In this document: positions 1 through 7,085 of the stretch, in pieces
How positions within the stretch are numbered: the first letter of the stretch is position 1
Layout: every line of letters begins with the position of its first letter
Origin: an uncultured Prevotella sp.
Lineage (GTDB): Bacteria > Bacteroidota > Bacteroidia > Bacteroidales > Bacteroidaceae
DNA: 9,402 nt
Assembly (NCBI GenBank): GCA_900542795.1
Contig: UQPD01000101.1
Location: 1 to 9,402, forward strand
Direction: 5' to 3'
The notes under the pieces: generated by a model
Told to the model about the DNA's origin: nothing
The model's input: the letters and a program-made list of their open reading frames with translations, nothing else
Databases searched by the model: none
Made by a program: the position numbers and the translations under genes

Positions 1-83
1 GTGAGGCTGGCGCATGAAACATTGATGATTCTATCAAAAATCGTGCAGAAAAAATTGCGAATTTTGAACACCCTATAAAATGA
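1..83 (+). other. possible tail or remnant of a convergent plus-strand gene, cut by the window edge
   Basis: Two plus-strand readings are possible and neither is secure. Frame 1 is open from the window edge to TAA at 76-78 and ends ...KKLRILNTL. Frame 3 has a TGA at 15-17 but then reads a protein-like stretch, NIDDSIKNRAEKIANFEHPI plus K, to a TGA at 81-83 that lies inside the left arm of the palindrome starting at 80. The frame 3 composition looks more like real protein, which would imply a nonsense mutation or degraded gene, but 20-odd codons prove nothing. No function can be assigned. The sequence left of the window would settle the frame. Confidence 0.25.
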
Positions 84-155
84 ATAATGAACAATGAATA
101 ATGAACAATGCGTAAGGCATGCTCAATTATTCATTATTCATTATTCATTGTTCAT
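80..155. terminator. heptamer-built palindrome, likely bidirectional terminator
   Basis: The left arm (80-110) and right arm (124-155) are each built from four tandem 7-base units of the form AATAATG or AACAATG. They are near-perfect reverse complements around a 13-base loop (111-123). Read on the minus strand the stem has about 31 pairs, with one mismatch, one extra base near the loop and a few G-U pairs, followed by TTTT. It begins inside the stop codon of the minus-strand MORN gene (TGA at 154-152), and plus-strand stop codons occur at 76-78 and 81-83. A role as a convergent terminator or transcript-end stabiliser is inferred. The T-run is short, so a Rho-independent mechanism is not certain. 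Confidence 0.7.
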
Positions 156-1636
156 CGTGTTACAACGTTAAGCAAGGTGCTTAATTCGTTGCAGTAGATG
201 TTGTTTTTGTTTTTACTAAACGAGAAGCGCTGACGCTCAAATTTTGTGGTATCGTAAAGATATATGGTATACCCTTCAATGCGATAGGCAAAGTTGCCTT
301 CGTGAATAAAGGTTGGTTCGAGTGACTTTATGAAGTCGGCTGTTTCCTCGTCCTTAGTCATAGCCTTTGCTTTGTAGCTAAGTACACATCGGTTAGAGGT
401 TACAAACGACACGGTGAGCCACAACTGTACTTTCTTAGCAAATGTGGCAGCATCCTCTTCTTCACTCAGTTTTACCTGACCACTAAACTTTTTGCCTTTT
501 ACAGCACCCAAGATAACAGGACACTGGGCATTGGCAATAGAAAGACTATCGTCTGAGAATTGCAAGCGACGTTCAGCAAGTTTGGCATCTTCAACCTTCA
601 ACTCCTTTTCGCGCTTAATGGCTTGTTCCTCGGTCAAGCTGTCTTTTTCAACAGCCAACACCAACTCTTCTCTCATCAATTCCAACAAACGGGCATGGCG
701 ATGGGTGAACGATTCACCATTTATCCATTTTTCGTCAACTCCTTCGCTTGTGAACACACCATTGTTATACTTGAAGTTGGGATGATCTGTACCTCTTCGG
801 GCTAAGTCTTGCAAGGTATTGCGCTTCAGCGTACCTACGTAAGAGTCGCCATTTTTAAAGTCAATTTTAAAGAGGTCGGCATTGTCCTTGCTGATGTGTG
901 TGCCATCGGCATAAGTCATTGCACCTGTCCAATCGTTGTCGGCAAGACGTACAATGTCGCCATCGGTAAACTTTAACTCGTCTTTGCTAAATGTTGCACC
1001 ATCGCTAAAAACAAAATGTCCGTCTTCTGTGCAATTTACCAAAACCTCGTTAATCGTAAAATCGGCAAAGAATCCTTTAATTTTCTCAGGTGAATAGCCG
1101 AGCAAATCAAGATTACGTGGCAAAGGCATGTTAGGAACTATAGCTTGGAAACCGATGCTTTGTGCTGCATTCGGCCCATAACCTATGGCCCAATTCTCTG
1201 ATTGTTTGGTTGCCGACACATTGATAAGCAGGTCGGTAATGGTGATATTGCGAATTTTGCGGTACTTATATTCAATATCATCATGAAAAAGGTTTCCCTT
1301 GCCCAGATGGAACACAATTTCCATTGCCTTACCCTTCTCGCCCTTAGGTTCGAAAGTCATATCGCCCTCAAACTCCAAGGCATTGAAATCGGTGGCATTG
1401 AAATTCGCATTTGTGATTGTCTTGTCTTTAAAAGTACCAGTTATGGAGATGAATGCTGTGCCCTTGTCCTTAAGACGTGTAACCACTAAGGTTCCTTGTC
1501 CATTGGGGACATCATCTTCAATCTCACCCTCGTAAAAGATGTATTTTCCATATTTCACCTTACCATCTTTTGCCTCAACTGTAATGTTAAAGCTGAATAA
1601 GGTGAGTGCCAGAATAAGTAAAACTAATTTTTTCAT
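152..1636 (-). CDS. exported MORN-repeat protein
   Basis: This 494-residue protein begins with a classic signal peptide (MKKLVLLILALTLF...), so it should act in the periplasm or at the cell surface. A good MORN repeat follows at about residues 34-51 (YEGEIEDDVPNGQGTLVV pattern), and degenerate MORN-like stretches occur around 236-246 and 260-272 (WTGAMTYADGT, FKNGDSYVG). Residues about 313-357 are rich in Glu, Lys and Arg and probably form a coiled coil; the C-terminal 120 residues match nothing I recognise. MORN repeats usually bind lipids or proteins. An ATG four codons upstream (1648) is possible, but the start at 1636 gives a cleaner signal peptide and has GGAG seven bases upstream, rare in this window. 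It is last in the gene series, after a gap with two hairpins. Export and MORN identity are well supported; the function is unknown. Confidence 0.85.
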   Translation of the reverse strand: MKKLVLLILALTLFSFNITVEAKDGKVKYGKYIFYEGEIEDDVPNGQGTLVVTRLKDKGTAFISITGTFKDKTITNANFNATDFNALEFEGDMTFEPKGEKGKAMEIVFHLGKGNLFHDDIEYKYRKIRNITITDLLINVSATKQSENWAIGYGPNAAQSIGFQAIVPNMPLPRNLDLLGYSPEKIKGFFADFTINEVLVNCTEDGHFVFSDGATFSKDELKFTDGDIVRLADNDWTGAMTYADGTHISKDNADLFKIDFKNGDSYVGTLKRNTLQDLARRGTDHPNFKYNNGVFTSEGVDEKWINGESFTHRHARLLELMREELVLAVEKDSLTEEQAIKREKELKVEDAKLAERRLQFSDDSLSIANAQCPVILGAVKGKKFSGQVKLSEEEDAATFAKKVQLWLTVSFVTSNRCVLSYKAKAMTKDEETADFIKSLEPTFIHEGNFAYRIEGYTIYLYDTTKFERQRFSFSKNKNNIYCNELSTLLNVVTR

Positions 1637-1660
1637 TGAAAACTCCATACTTTTCAGAAA

Positions 1661-1700
1661 ATTGAGTGAACTTCAATACATAAACTGGAGTCCACTCAAT
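1661..1700 (-). promoter_or_regulatory. strong leader hairpin before the MORN gene
   Basis: Positions 1661-1668 (ATTGAGTG) and 1693-1700 (CACTCAAT) are perfect inverted repeats. In the minus-strand transcript pairing extends to 17 base pairs with two G-U pairs and one mismatch, closing a six-base loop. The plus-strand differences between arms are mostly A/G and T/C, which keep pairing in RNA. Only TTTT follows, and the MORN start codon lies about 24 bases downstream. It could be a weak terminator or attenuator, an RNA-processing or stability element, or a translation control. The structure is visible; the function is inferred. Confidence 0.6.
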
Positions 1701-1714
1701 ATTCTGTATTCATC

Positions 1715-1742
1715 TATAGCTCTAACTCAGGTTAAAGCTATA
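1715..1742 (-). promoter_or_regulatory. second intergenic hairpin between caspase and MORN genes
   Basis: TATAGCT at 1715-1721 pairs with AGCTATA at 1736-1742, and TAAC (1723-1726) pairs with GTTA (1731-1734). In the minus-strand transcript this makes a 12-pair stem with one T-G wobble and a four-base loop. No T-run follows, so it is not a typical intrinsic terminator. It begins about 40 bases after the caspase stop codon and is followed 14 bases later by the larger hairpin, which suggests protection or processing of the upstream transcript end. That role is inferred. Confidence 0.5.
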
Positions 1743-1780
1743 CGTGGCAATAGTAATTCTTGGTTAAGGTTCGTGGTGGC

Positions 1781-3307
1781 TTAGAAGCTCATATCGCGCC
1801 AAGTGTCAGCGATACTCTCTGTGGCGTGAGCACTGGGAGTTTGAGGTTTCTGAAGCTTCAGTGTAACAGCCTTGCGGCTTACGTTGCGCTGAATGCTATC
1901 TGCCAAGTCACCGAAGGAAATAATACCGCCGTTTTCACGGATTTCCTTAATCAAGTAGTAAGTGAACAAGCCATGACCTTGTTCCTGGAAGCCCTGAGCT
2001 GTTTCGTTGCCTTGCGCTGCAGAGAATACAACCACATTACCCTCGCCGAGTGTACCTTCTTCGGCAGCGATTTCAGTACCACGCATACCCTCGTTCACAC
2101 TCTCGTTGTCACGGTTGATACCGCTGAAACAAGCATCGAGGAATACAGCAGTCTGTTCGAAAGCCAAATCGCCGATACGACCATAGAAGTCGTTAAGTGA
2201 AATACCATTTTGAGGCTTTGTACCACGCACGTCGGTAGGCAACATGTAAGCCTTGTTACGGTCTTTAGTATCGGGTACACCATGACCAGCGTAGTAAACG
2301 ATAAGTTTTTTGTTCTCGCGGTTGCTGATGTTCTCAAGCCACTGGAACTCTTCTTCGTTAATCATAGCCTTTGTACCATCCTCAACAAGGTGGATGTTTT
2401 CAGAAGGGATGCCAAGTGTCTTTTCGCAATATTCCTTGAAGATGCGAGCATCGTGAATGGCGTAAGGCACACCTGGAACAAAGCGGTAGTTTTGGTTACC
2501 AATAACGAGTGCGTAAGTATCGTTGTTGATGGCATACGAAGTCGGGATGAGCGAGTCAATTTCAGAAGTCATGTAGTCGTAGTCAACGAGAACATTTGCT
2601 GATGCGTTACCACCGAAGTACTTATCAATAGCATCCTTTGAGAAACCATAAGTGTGGCAGTTGCCAACGTTGATGTAGGCAGGCAAACGACGAATTTCGC
2701 CAGCGTAGAGTGTGTGACGGATTTTGCCACCAATCTTAATTTCGTTAGCAAATACATACTGACCGATTGTGGCAGTAGGACTTACTTCGATAGTCTTGAT
2801 TTCAGGACAATTTACATAAGCTTGGTCTTGAACTGTGCATTGATCGGGAATCTTAACCGAGGGAAGTGAAATACAGTTGGCAAAAGCTACGGTCTCAACC
2901 TTCTTAACGGTAGTGGGCAAAGAAATGGTTCTGAGACGTGAGCAGTTGAGGAAAGCACCCCAACCAATTTCTTGGATGCTTGTACCTTCAAAAGTCACTT
3001 CAGTAATATCGCGGCAGTTAGCAAAAGCACACGAGCCGATGCGATCGATGCCACGACCAATGATTACGCTCTTAACAGGATATTTTTTCTTAACCCAAGG
3101 AGAAACTTGCTTTAGGTCGTAGTCGGGAATACTTGCAATGAGACCTGTCTTATCGAGTTCGACATTTGTAAGCGTCAAGGTTTTGCCATCGAACGTCCAT
3201 TTGATTTGATCATTCAAAGAACCCTCACGCGTACCAGTTGTGTATTGTGCCATAACGTTTGCAGCACATACAAAGACCATAATGGCCATAAGAATATATT
3301 TTTTCAT
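1781..3307 (-). CDS. exported BspA-type LRR protein with C-terminal caspase-like (C14) protease domain
   Basis: The 508-residue product starts with a signal peptide (about 1-20, ending ...NVMA before Gln21). Residues about 78-215 form BspA-like LRR_5 repeats with recurring AFANC or AFLNC turns and spaced Leu/Ile, a fold used in protein or ligand binding at the surface of oral and gut Bacteroidetes. Residues about 264-475 are a caspase-like domain: the first strand is YALVIGNQNY, the catalytic His is His342 in YYAGHG and the catalytic Cys is Cys393 in LDACFSG, followed by the usual VVVFSAAQG and HGLFTYYL segments. Both catalytic residues are intact, so it should be an active cysteine protease. 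Specificity is unknown; bacterial relatives often cut after Arg or Lys. Export separates it from cytosolic defence caspases. It lies 63 bases after the barrel gene, with no promoter or terminator visible between them. Confidence 0.93.
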   Translation of the reverse strand: MKKYILMAIMVFVCAANVMAQYTTGTREGSLNDQIKWTFDGKTLTLTNVELDKTGLIASIPDYDLKQVSPWVKKKYPVKSVIIGRGIDRIGSCAFANCRDITEVTFEGTSIQEIGWGAFLNCSRLRTISLPTTVKKVETVAFANCISLPSVKIPDQCTVQDQAYVNCPEIKTIEVSPTATIGQYVFANEIKIGGKIRHTLYAGEIRRLPAYINVGNCHTYGFSKDAIDKYFGGNASANVLVDYDYMTSEIDSLIPTSYAINNDTYALVIGNQNYRFVPGVPYAIHDARIFKEYCEKTLGIPSENIHLVEDGTKAMINEEEFQWLENISNRENKKLIVYYAGHGVPDTKDRNKAYMLPTDVRGTKPQNGISLNDFYGRIGDLAFEQTAVFLDACFSGINRDNESVNEGMRGTEIAAEEGTLGEGNVVVFSAAQGNETAQGFQEQGHGLFTYYLIKEIRENGGIISFGDLADSIQRNVSRKAVTLKLQKPQTPSAHATESIADTWRDMSF

Positions 3308-3370
3308 AATCTTATCTTGATAATTTAAAGGATGGGTGTTTACTTTTATGCGAACCTTTTACAACTTTGC

Positions 3371-4318
3371 TTAGGTGCGGATTGTAAGATAAATTCTACT
3401 ATACTCGTTGGTAAACTTGGTTTTAAACTTACCGAAGTCATCGGTATTGAAATTCTTGTACTTAAACGTCCCCGTAGTGCGTTCGTAACCAATACCCACA
3501 CGCTTCCAGAAGATGTTGAAACCGAAGGTTGAAGTCATACCGTGTCCCCACTGCAACTTCAAGTTATTCTTCATCGTATTGTAGTCCTTATATGCATCAC
3601 GATTATAACCTGTTTCACTGAGTGTTTGGTTCTGATCAAATTCTTTCTTATTCACCGTATACAAGAACGAGGCACTGTAACCAATGTGGTAGTAAGCCTG
3701 AATTTTCAAGTAGTCGAGTTGCTTAACACCTAAAGGCACAAAAGGCGCAATGGTAATTGAAGGACCAAGTGTCATTCCGTAGTTAGCTTCGTACTTTTCG
3801 AGCTTCCAAGGGAATTTATAGTATAATTCAGTATTACCAGATTCATCAGTAACTACATTCTTGTCTATACTATTATAAAGGTACTTTCCGTCAATGCCTT
3901 TTTCTGACGTTGGATCTTCCGCCTTAATGTGATTCACGTTAAGATTCAACCATGAATAGTCAAGCGCAATGTTAATCATCTTCGCAATAGGCTTCTTGTG
4001 AAGACGATAGTTTGTACCCGACTGGAGTGTAACACCCCAATCGCTCTTGAAATCTCCGATAGTTTTGTCATCACACTTCATTTTCGATTCAGTCCAACTC
4101 ATGTTGAAGAATGAACGTCTTTTCCACACGTTCTGAAAGTGTTTACCTGCTTGTTTGTTCGAGAGAACTTCTTGCTGCATTTTAACGATATCGCTAACAG
4201 AGGCAACTCCAGTAGAATCCTCCTCCAAGTCGAGGTTAGGGATAGAGTTGATATCCTGCGCCTGTGCAGTGCATGCACAAGCCATAGATGCAGCGATAAT
4301 AAAAGCCTTGAATTTCAT
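3371..4318 (-). CDS. predicted outer-membrane beta-barrel protein
   Basis: The 315-residue product has a signal peptide with an AQAQ cleavage region (about residue 20), then a polar linker, and from about residue 65 a series of alternating polar/hydrophobic stretches rich in Tyr, Trp and Gly (for example NIALDYSWLNLNV, LKIQAYYHIGYSASFLYTV, FGFNIFWKRVGIGYER) that look like transmembrane beta strands. It ends SRIYLTIRT, strand-like but without the common terminal Phe. No family was recognised. A Cys at residue 14 in SMAC is a poor lipobox, so cleavage by signal peptidase I is preferred. Its start codon lies 13 bases after the DUF4384 gene, so the two are almost surely co-transcribed. A role as the outer-membrane component or substrate of this module is inferred. 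Confidence 0.75.
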   Translation of the reverse strand: MKFKAFIIAASMACACTAQAQDINSIPNLDLEEDSTGVASVSDIVKMQQEVLSNKQAGKHFQNVWKRRSFFNMSWTESKMKCDDKTIGDFKSDWGVTLQSGTNYRLHKKPIAKMINIALDYSWLNLNVNHIKAEDPTSEKGIDGKYLYNSIDKNVVTDESGNTELYYKFPWKLEKYEANYGMTLGPSITIAPFVPLGVKQLDYLKIQAYYHIGYSASFLYTVNKKEFDQNQTLSETGYNRDAYKDYNTMKNNLKLQWGHGMTSTFGFNIFWKRVGIGYERTTGTFKYKNFNTDDFGKFKTKFTNEYSRIYLTIRT

Positions 4319-4331
4319 ATGCTATAGGATT

Positions 4332-5216
4332 TTAATTGTTATTTTTTGCTTTGTCATTAACAATGGTGATCCATTGCGTTTGGTCAACCACCATGTCCTT
4401 GTCATTCTTTCTTGCCTTGCGGAGCCATTTTTCAAAGTCGGCAATGCTGAGCGAGTTAGCGTGCTTGTAGTCACCCATGTTGTCATTGCACTTTGTAAAG
4501 GGATTCGGCGAGAAGATGAGCACCACCTTATCCATTTCAATGGGCTGCTTTGTCACCATTCTGTAAGGCGAAGCATAGGGGTCTGTTGCTTTATCAAAAA
4601 GCACATATTCCTTACCTGCCACAATGGGGAAGTAGCCCGAGGTGTTTGAGCGATAGGGCAACCAGCAACTTGCCTCCTTATTGGTAGAGTCGAGCACATA
4701 GATAGCCAAGTAGCCAGGAACAGGTGACTTAAACTTGATGAATACGCGATCGCGATTGTTAAACTTATTGCTTTGGTAACTATCGGTGGTACCGCCACAA
4801 AGAATTTTCCAATCAAAGTCGATGGACTGTTGAACGATTTCGCGAGCCTCCCCCCACACCTCAGCGGTGAAGGTGAGCACATTGCCCTCATATTTTACGG
4901 TGATTTCGGGTGCTTGGGTATCGCCAAGCCATTCGGCAGCAGCATTTACATCAATTTCCTCAACAAACTGCGAGATGGCTTCGCCATTGATGTTAGCATC
5001 CACCATGTTGGTTCTTGCCGAAATGTTCTCGTTGAACTTTTCTTTAATTGCCTCGTTTTGCGCTCTAAGGATACATCTTTGCTTCATTTCAGCGAAGGTG
5101 AAAGCCTCATTGTCGCCCACCGTATAAGAGTAGATGCCATGTACTTTCTCAACGCGTTGAGCCATTGCAGTGAAAGCACAGAGCAAGAGCAAAAATGCTG
5201 TTACTAATTTCTGCAT
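4332..5216 (-). CDS. exported DUF4384 domain protein
   Basis: The 294-residue product has a signal peptide (1-19, TAMA before Gln20). Residues about 25-125 form an alpha/beta domain with an Ala-rich helix (RCILRAQNEAIKEKF) that resembles LPP20/FlgT-type envelope domains. Residues about 150-245 match the DUF4384 pattern: NRDRVFIKF, PGYLAIYVLDS, a WLPY segment, a GKEYVLF strand and IEMDKVVLIFS. In known proteins DUF4384 is often fused to or encoded beside caspase-like proteases, and a caspase gene lies two genes downstream here. It probably acts in the periplasm as a binding or scaffold subunit; no catalytic residues are evident. The start is nine bases after the previous stop codon and has the ACCTATG context seen at two other starts in this operon. 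Confidence 0.8.
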   Translation of the reverse strand: MQKLVTAFLLLLCAFTAMAQRVEKVHGIYSYTVGDNEAFTFAEMKQRCILRAQNEAIKEKFNENISARTNMVDANINGEAISQFVEEIDVNAAAEWLGDTQAPEITVKYEGNVLTFTAEVWGEAREIVQQSIDFDWKILCGGTTDSYQSNKFNNRDRVFIKFKSPVPGYLAIYVLDSTNKEASCWLPYRSNTSGYFPIVAGKEYVLFDKATDPYASPYRMVTKQPIEMDKVVLIFSPNPFTKCNDNMGDYKHANSLSIADFEKWLRKARKNDKDMVVDQTQWITIVNDKAKNNN

Positions 5217-5225
5217 AGGTTGTGT

Positions 5226-7085
5226 TTATTTATTTATAGGTATAAGTTTCACACCACTATCGTCCAACCCTGGCATCGGCATACCTACTGGCGCATTGAT
5301 AAAGGTGGGGTCGCACACGGTGTAATCTTTACCATTGAGTGTGTAGAACGTTCCCGACGTTTCTTTGGTAAAGTGAATGGCACAAGCCAAATGTCCGGGA
5401 TAGTACACAAGCACACAGTCTAAACCGAGAAGGTCGCGCACAAGACGTGTAAGCAGGATGGCACGGTCTTCGCAGTCGCAGAAGGGATAATAAAGAGTTT
5501 CTTCTGCAAAGAATGCGCGGTCATATCCCCAAACATCATCGTCGTAAGCGTAGGCAAAACCTGTTTGCACAAAGTTCAGCAAACGGCTAACTGCATCATA
5601 CTCAGACAGACCTTGAATTTTCTGCTTCAGTGTAGGATAAATCTGCTCCTTCACATTCTCGTTCATCGGTGTCTCAGCATACACAATCCAACGGCTGAAT
5701 TGGTCGGGCTTGAATGAAGTGGGATAAACATTGTAGAAGTCGATAAGGCTGCGGTTTACGGCAACCTTTACGCTTACGTCTGGATATCGCTTTGATGTAA
5801 CTACACGTTCGTCCTCTTCAATGAGGTCTAAACGCATCGGACTATTGATGTGGAGCGACAGCACCTTTTCGTTCGGGAACTTTGCCGTACAGATAATCAA
5901 GTCCTTGTTCACCTCCTCTAAAGGATAGAATCTTTCGCCTGCAATGGTGTAAGATGCTTTTCCAAAAATCACATAGTCGCAAGCCACGAGTAAATAAAGG
6001 TGCTTGTCCTCGTCGTAAGCATAACGCACTTTATAGCCCGATTGGCAATAGAGGTAACCAAGGAGTACAATAGATTCGTTGGTATCTGCCCCACAGAATT
6101 GGTCTGCCACCTCTTTCAACATGAGCAAATATGCCCAGTCGCACAAATTGTGCTGTTTGCGGAGTGCCAAGCAGTCGTAGAGCAAATTGTCATACTCTTG
6201 TCCACTGAGATGCAGCAATACATCGGCAATGCGATCGGGAGTAATTTCGCCAAGGTTTAAACGCTTGGTTTCGTCCAAACGTACGGTGTATTCATTGCCA
6301 TAGAATATAAATGGCATTGAGCCGTACTCTCTCTCCTGAGCACTCTGCGCCACTTGCTTAACCTCCTCAATGGGTTGTGGTTGTTTGGCTCTGGCAGGCA
6401 AGGTGTCGCGTTCCACCACATCGGCCTTTTTCTTTTTGCGTCCAAAGAACAGGAATCTTGAAGTAGACACCGTATCGTCATAAACCACAGGTTGCACTTT
6501 AGGTTCTACAGGCTTTTCAATAGGAGGTTCAACGCCAATTTTTGCCCATGCCTTACGCACAAAGTCTGTGTATTTTTTGTTACATTCCTGCCGATAGCTT
6601 TGAAACTTGGCTTGTGTGCTCTTTTTAAATTTATTGAAGCGAGCCATCATGGGGTCTTCAGCCTTTTTCGGCTCCACCTCCAAAGAGTCAACCTTTCTTG
6701 TTACAGTGGCAAAGTCTGAATAACGCTCTTTCGAGGTCAAACCTTTGTTCGTTAGCTGCTTCTTAACATAAGCCACATATTTCACCGAAAGTTCGCTCAC
6801 GCTGTTACCTTCAGAAGCCGACAACTGTGCAATACTGCCACGGCCTGGTTTCTTAATGATGATGCGTTTGCGACTTTTTTCGTCAAGCAATTCCACCTTT
6901 CCCCCATACGGCACACTGATGCTTGTGTTGGCAGTTACAGGCGTATTCATTACCAAAGGTTTCATTGCCCCTTTGGCATTATACGTTACCTTTCCCACCA
7001 CATGATAGACAAGCAACGACTGTCCCTGCACCTGTACAGAAAGGAGGAATATCAGGGTTAATAAAAAGTATTTTGCCCTTGTCAT
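5226..7085 (-). CDS. exported protein with FecR-like and transglutaminase-like domains
   Basis: The 619-residue product has a signal peptide (about 1-22). Residues about 24-95 read as a FecR-like beta domain (VVGKVTYNAKG, then ISVPYGGKVELLD and IIIKKPGRGSI). Residues about 140-250 are a charged, Pro- and Lys-rich linker. The last 130 residues are a transglutaminase-like cysteine-enzyme domain: Cys538 in CDCEDRA, His565 in PGHLACAI and Asp592 in CDPTF give the expected Cys-His-Asp order, so activity is plausible. The region 250-480 is unassigned. Such folds act as proteases, amidases or cross-linking enzymes. The start ATG overlaps the CHASE2 stop codon by four bases (ATGA), implying translational coupling. 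A slippery run just upstream could fuse the two products. Domain calls come from motif reading; the FecR-like part is the less certain. Confidence 0.85.
   Translation of the reverse strand: MTRAKYFLLTLIFLLSVQVQGQSLLVYHVVGKVTYNAKGAMKPLVMNTPVTANTSISVPYGGKVELLDEKSRKRIIIKKPGRGSIAQLSASEGNSVSELSVKYVAYVKKQLTNKGLTSKERYSDFATVTRKVDSLEVEPKKAEDPMMARFNKFKKSTQAKFQSYRQECNKKYTDFVRKAWAKIGVEPPIEKPVEPKVQPVVYDDTVSTSRFLFFGRKKKKADVVERDTLPARAKQPQPIEEVKQVAQSAQEREYGSMPFIFYGNEYTVRLDETKRLNLGEITPDRIADVLLHLSGQEYDNLLYDCLALRKQHNLCDWAYLLMLKEVADQFCGADTNESIVLLGYLYCQSGYKVRYAYDEDKHLYLLVACDYVIFGKASYTIAGERFYPLEEVNKDLIICTAKFPNEKVLSLHINSPMRLDLIEEDERVVTSKRYPDVSVKVAVNRSLIDFYNVYPTSFKPDQFSRWIVYAETPMNENVKEQIYPTLKQKIQGLSEYDAVSRLLNFVQTGFAYAYDDDVWGYDRAFFAEETLYYPFCDCEDRAILLTRLVRDLLGLDCVLVYYPGHLACAIHFTKETSGTFYTLNGKDYTVCDPTFINAPVGMPMPGLDDSGVKLIPINK

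Noticed and set aside
1646..1648. Upstream ATG giving MEFS before the MORN signal peptide
   Set aside because: The inner ATG at 1636 gives a standard MKK signal peptide and has GGAG at a good distance; the outer ATG overlaps that GGAG.
1748..1755. TACTATTG as a -7 box for the MORN gene
   Set aside because: One mismatch to TAnnTTTG and no TTTG or TTG at the -33 position, so not better than chance in AT-rich sequence.
1760..2200. 146-codon plus-strand open frame
   Set aside because: It is antisense to the caspase domain, which has intact catalytic motifs; the plus-strand frame shows no motif.
1781..3307. Cytosolic abortive-infection or gasdermin-linked caspase defence
   Set aside because: The protein and its neighbours are exported, and no gasdermin-like pore protein, nuclease or cytosolic NTPase sensor is encoded nearby.
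3308..3370. Separate promoter or terminator before the caspase gene
   Set aside because: No TAnnTTTG on the minus strand and no hairpin with T-run; the 63-base gap fits an operon interior.
3371..4318. Lipoprotein reading of the barrel protein via Cys14
   Set aside because: SMAC is a poor lipobox and a better AQAQ signal peptidase I site follows; the rest looks like a barrel.
4155..4649. 164-codon plus-strand open frame
   Set aside because: It lies opposite the barrel and DUF4384 genes and spans their junction; it shows no domain, and the minus-strand genes have signal peptides and tight operon spacing.
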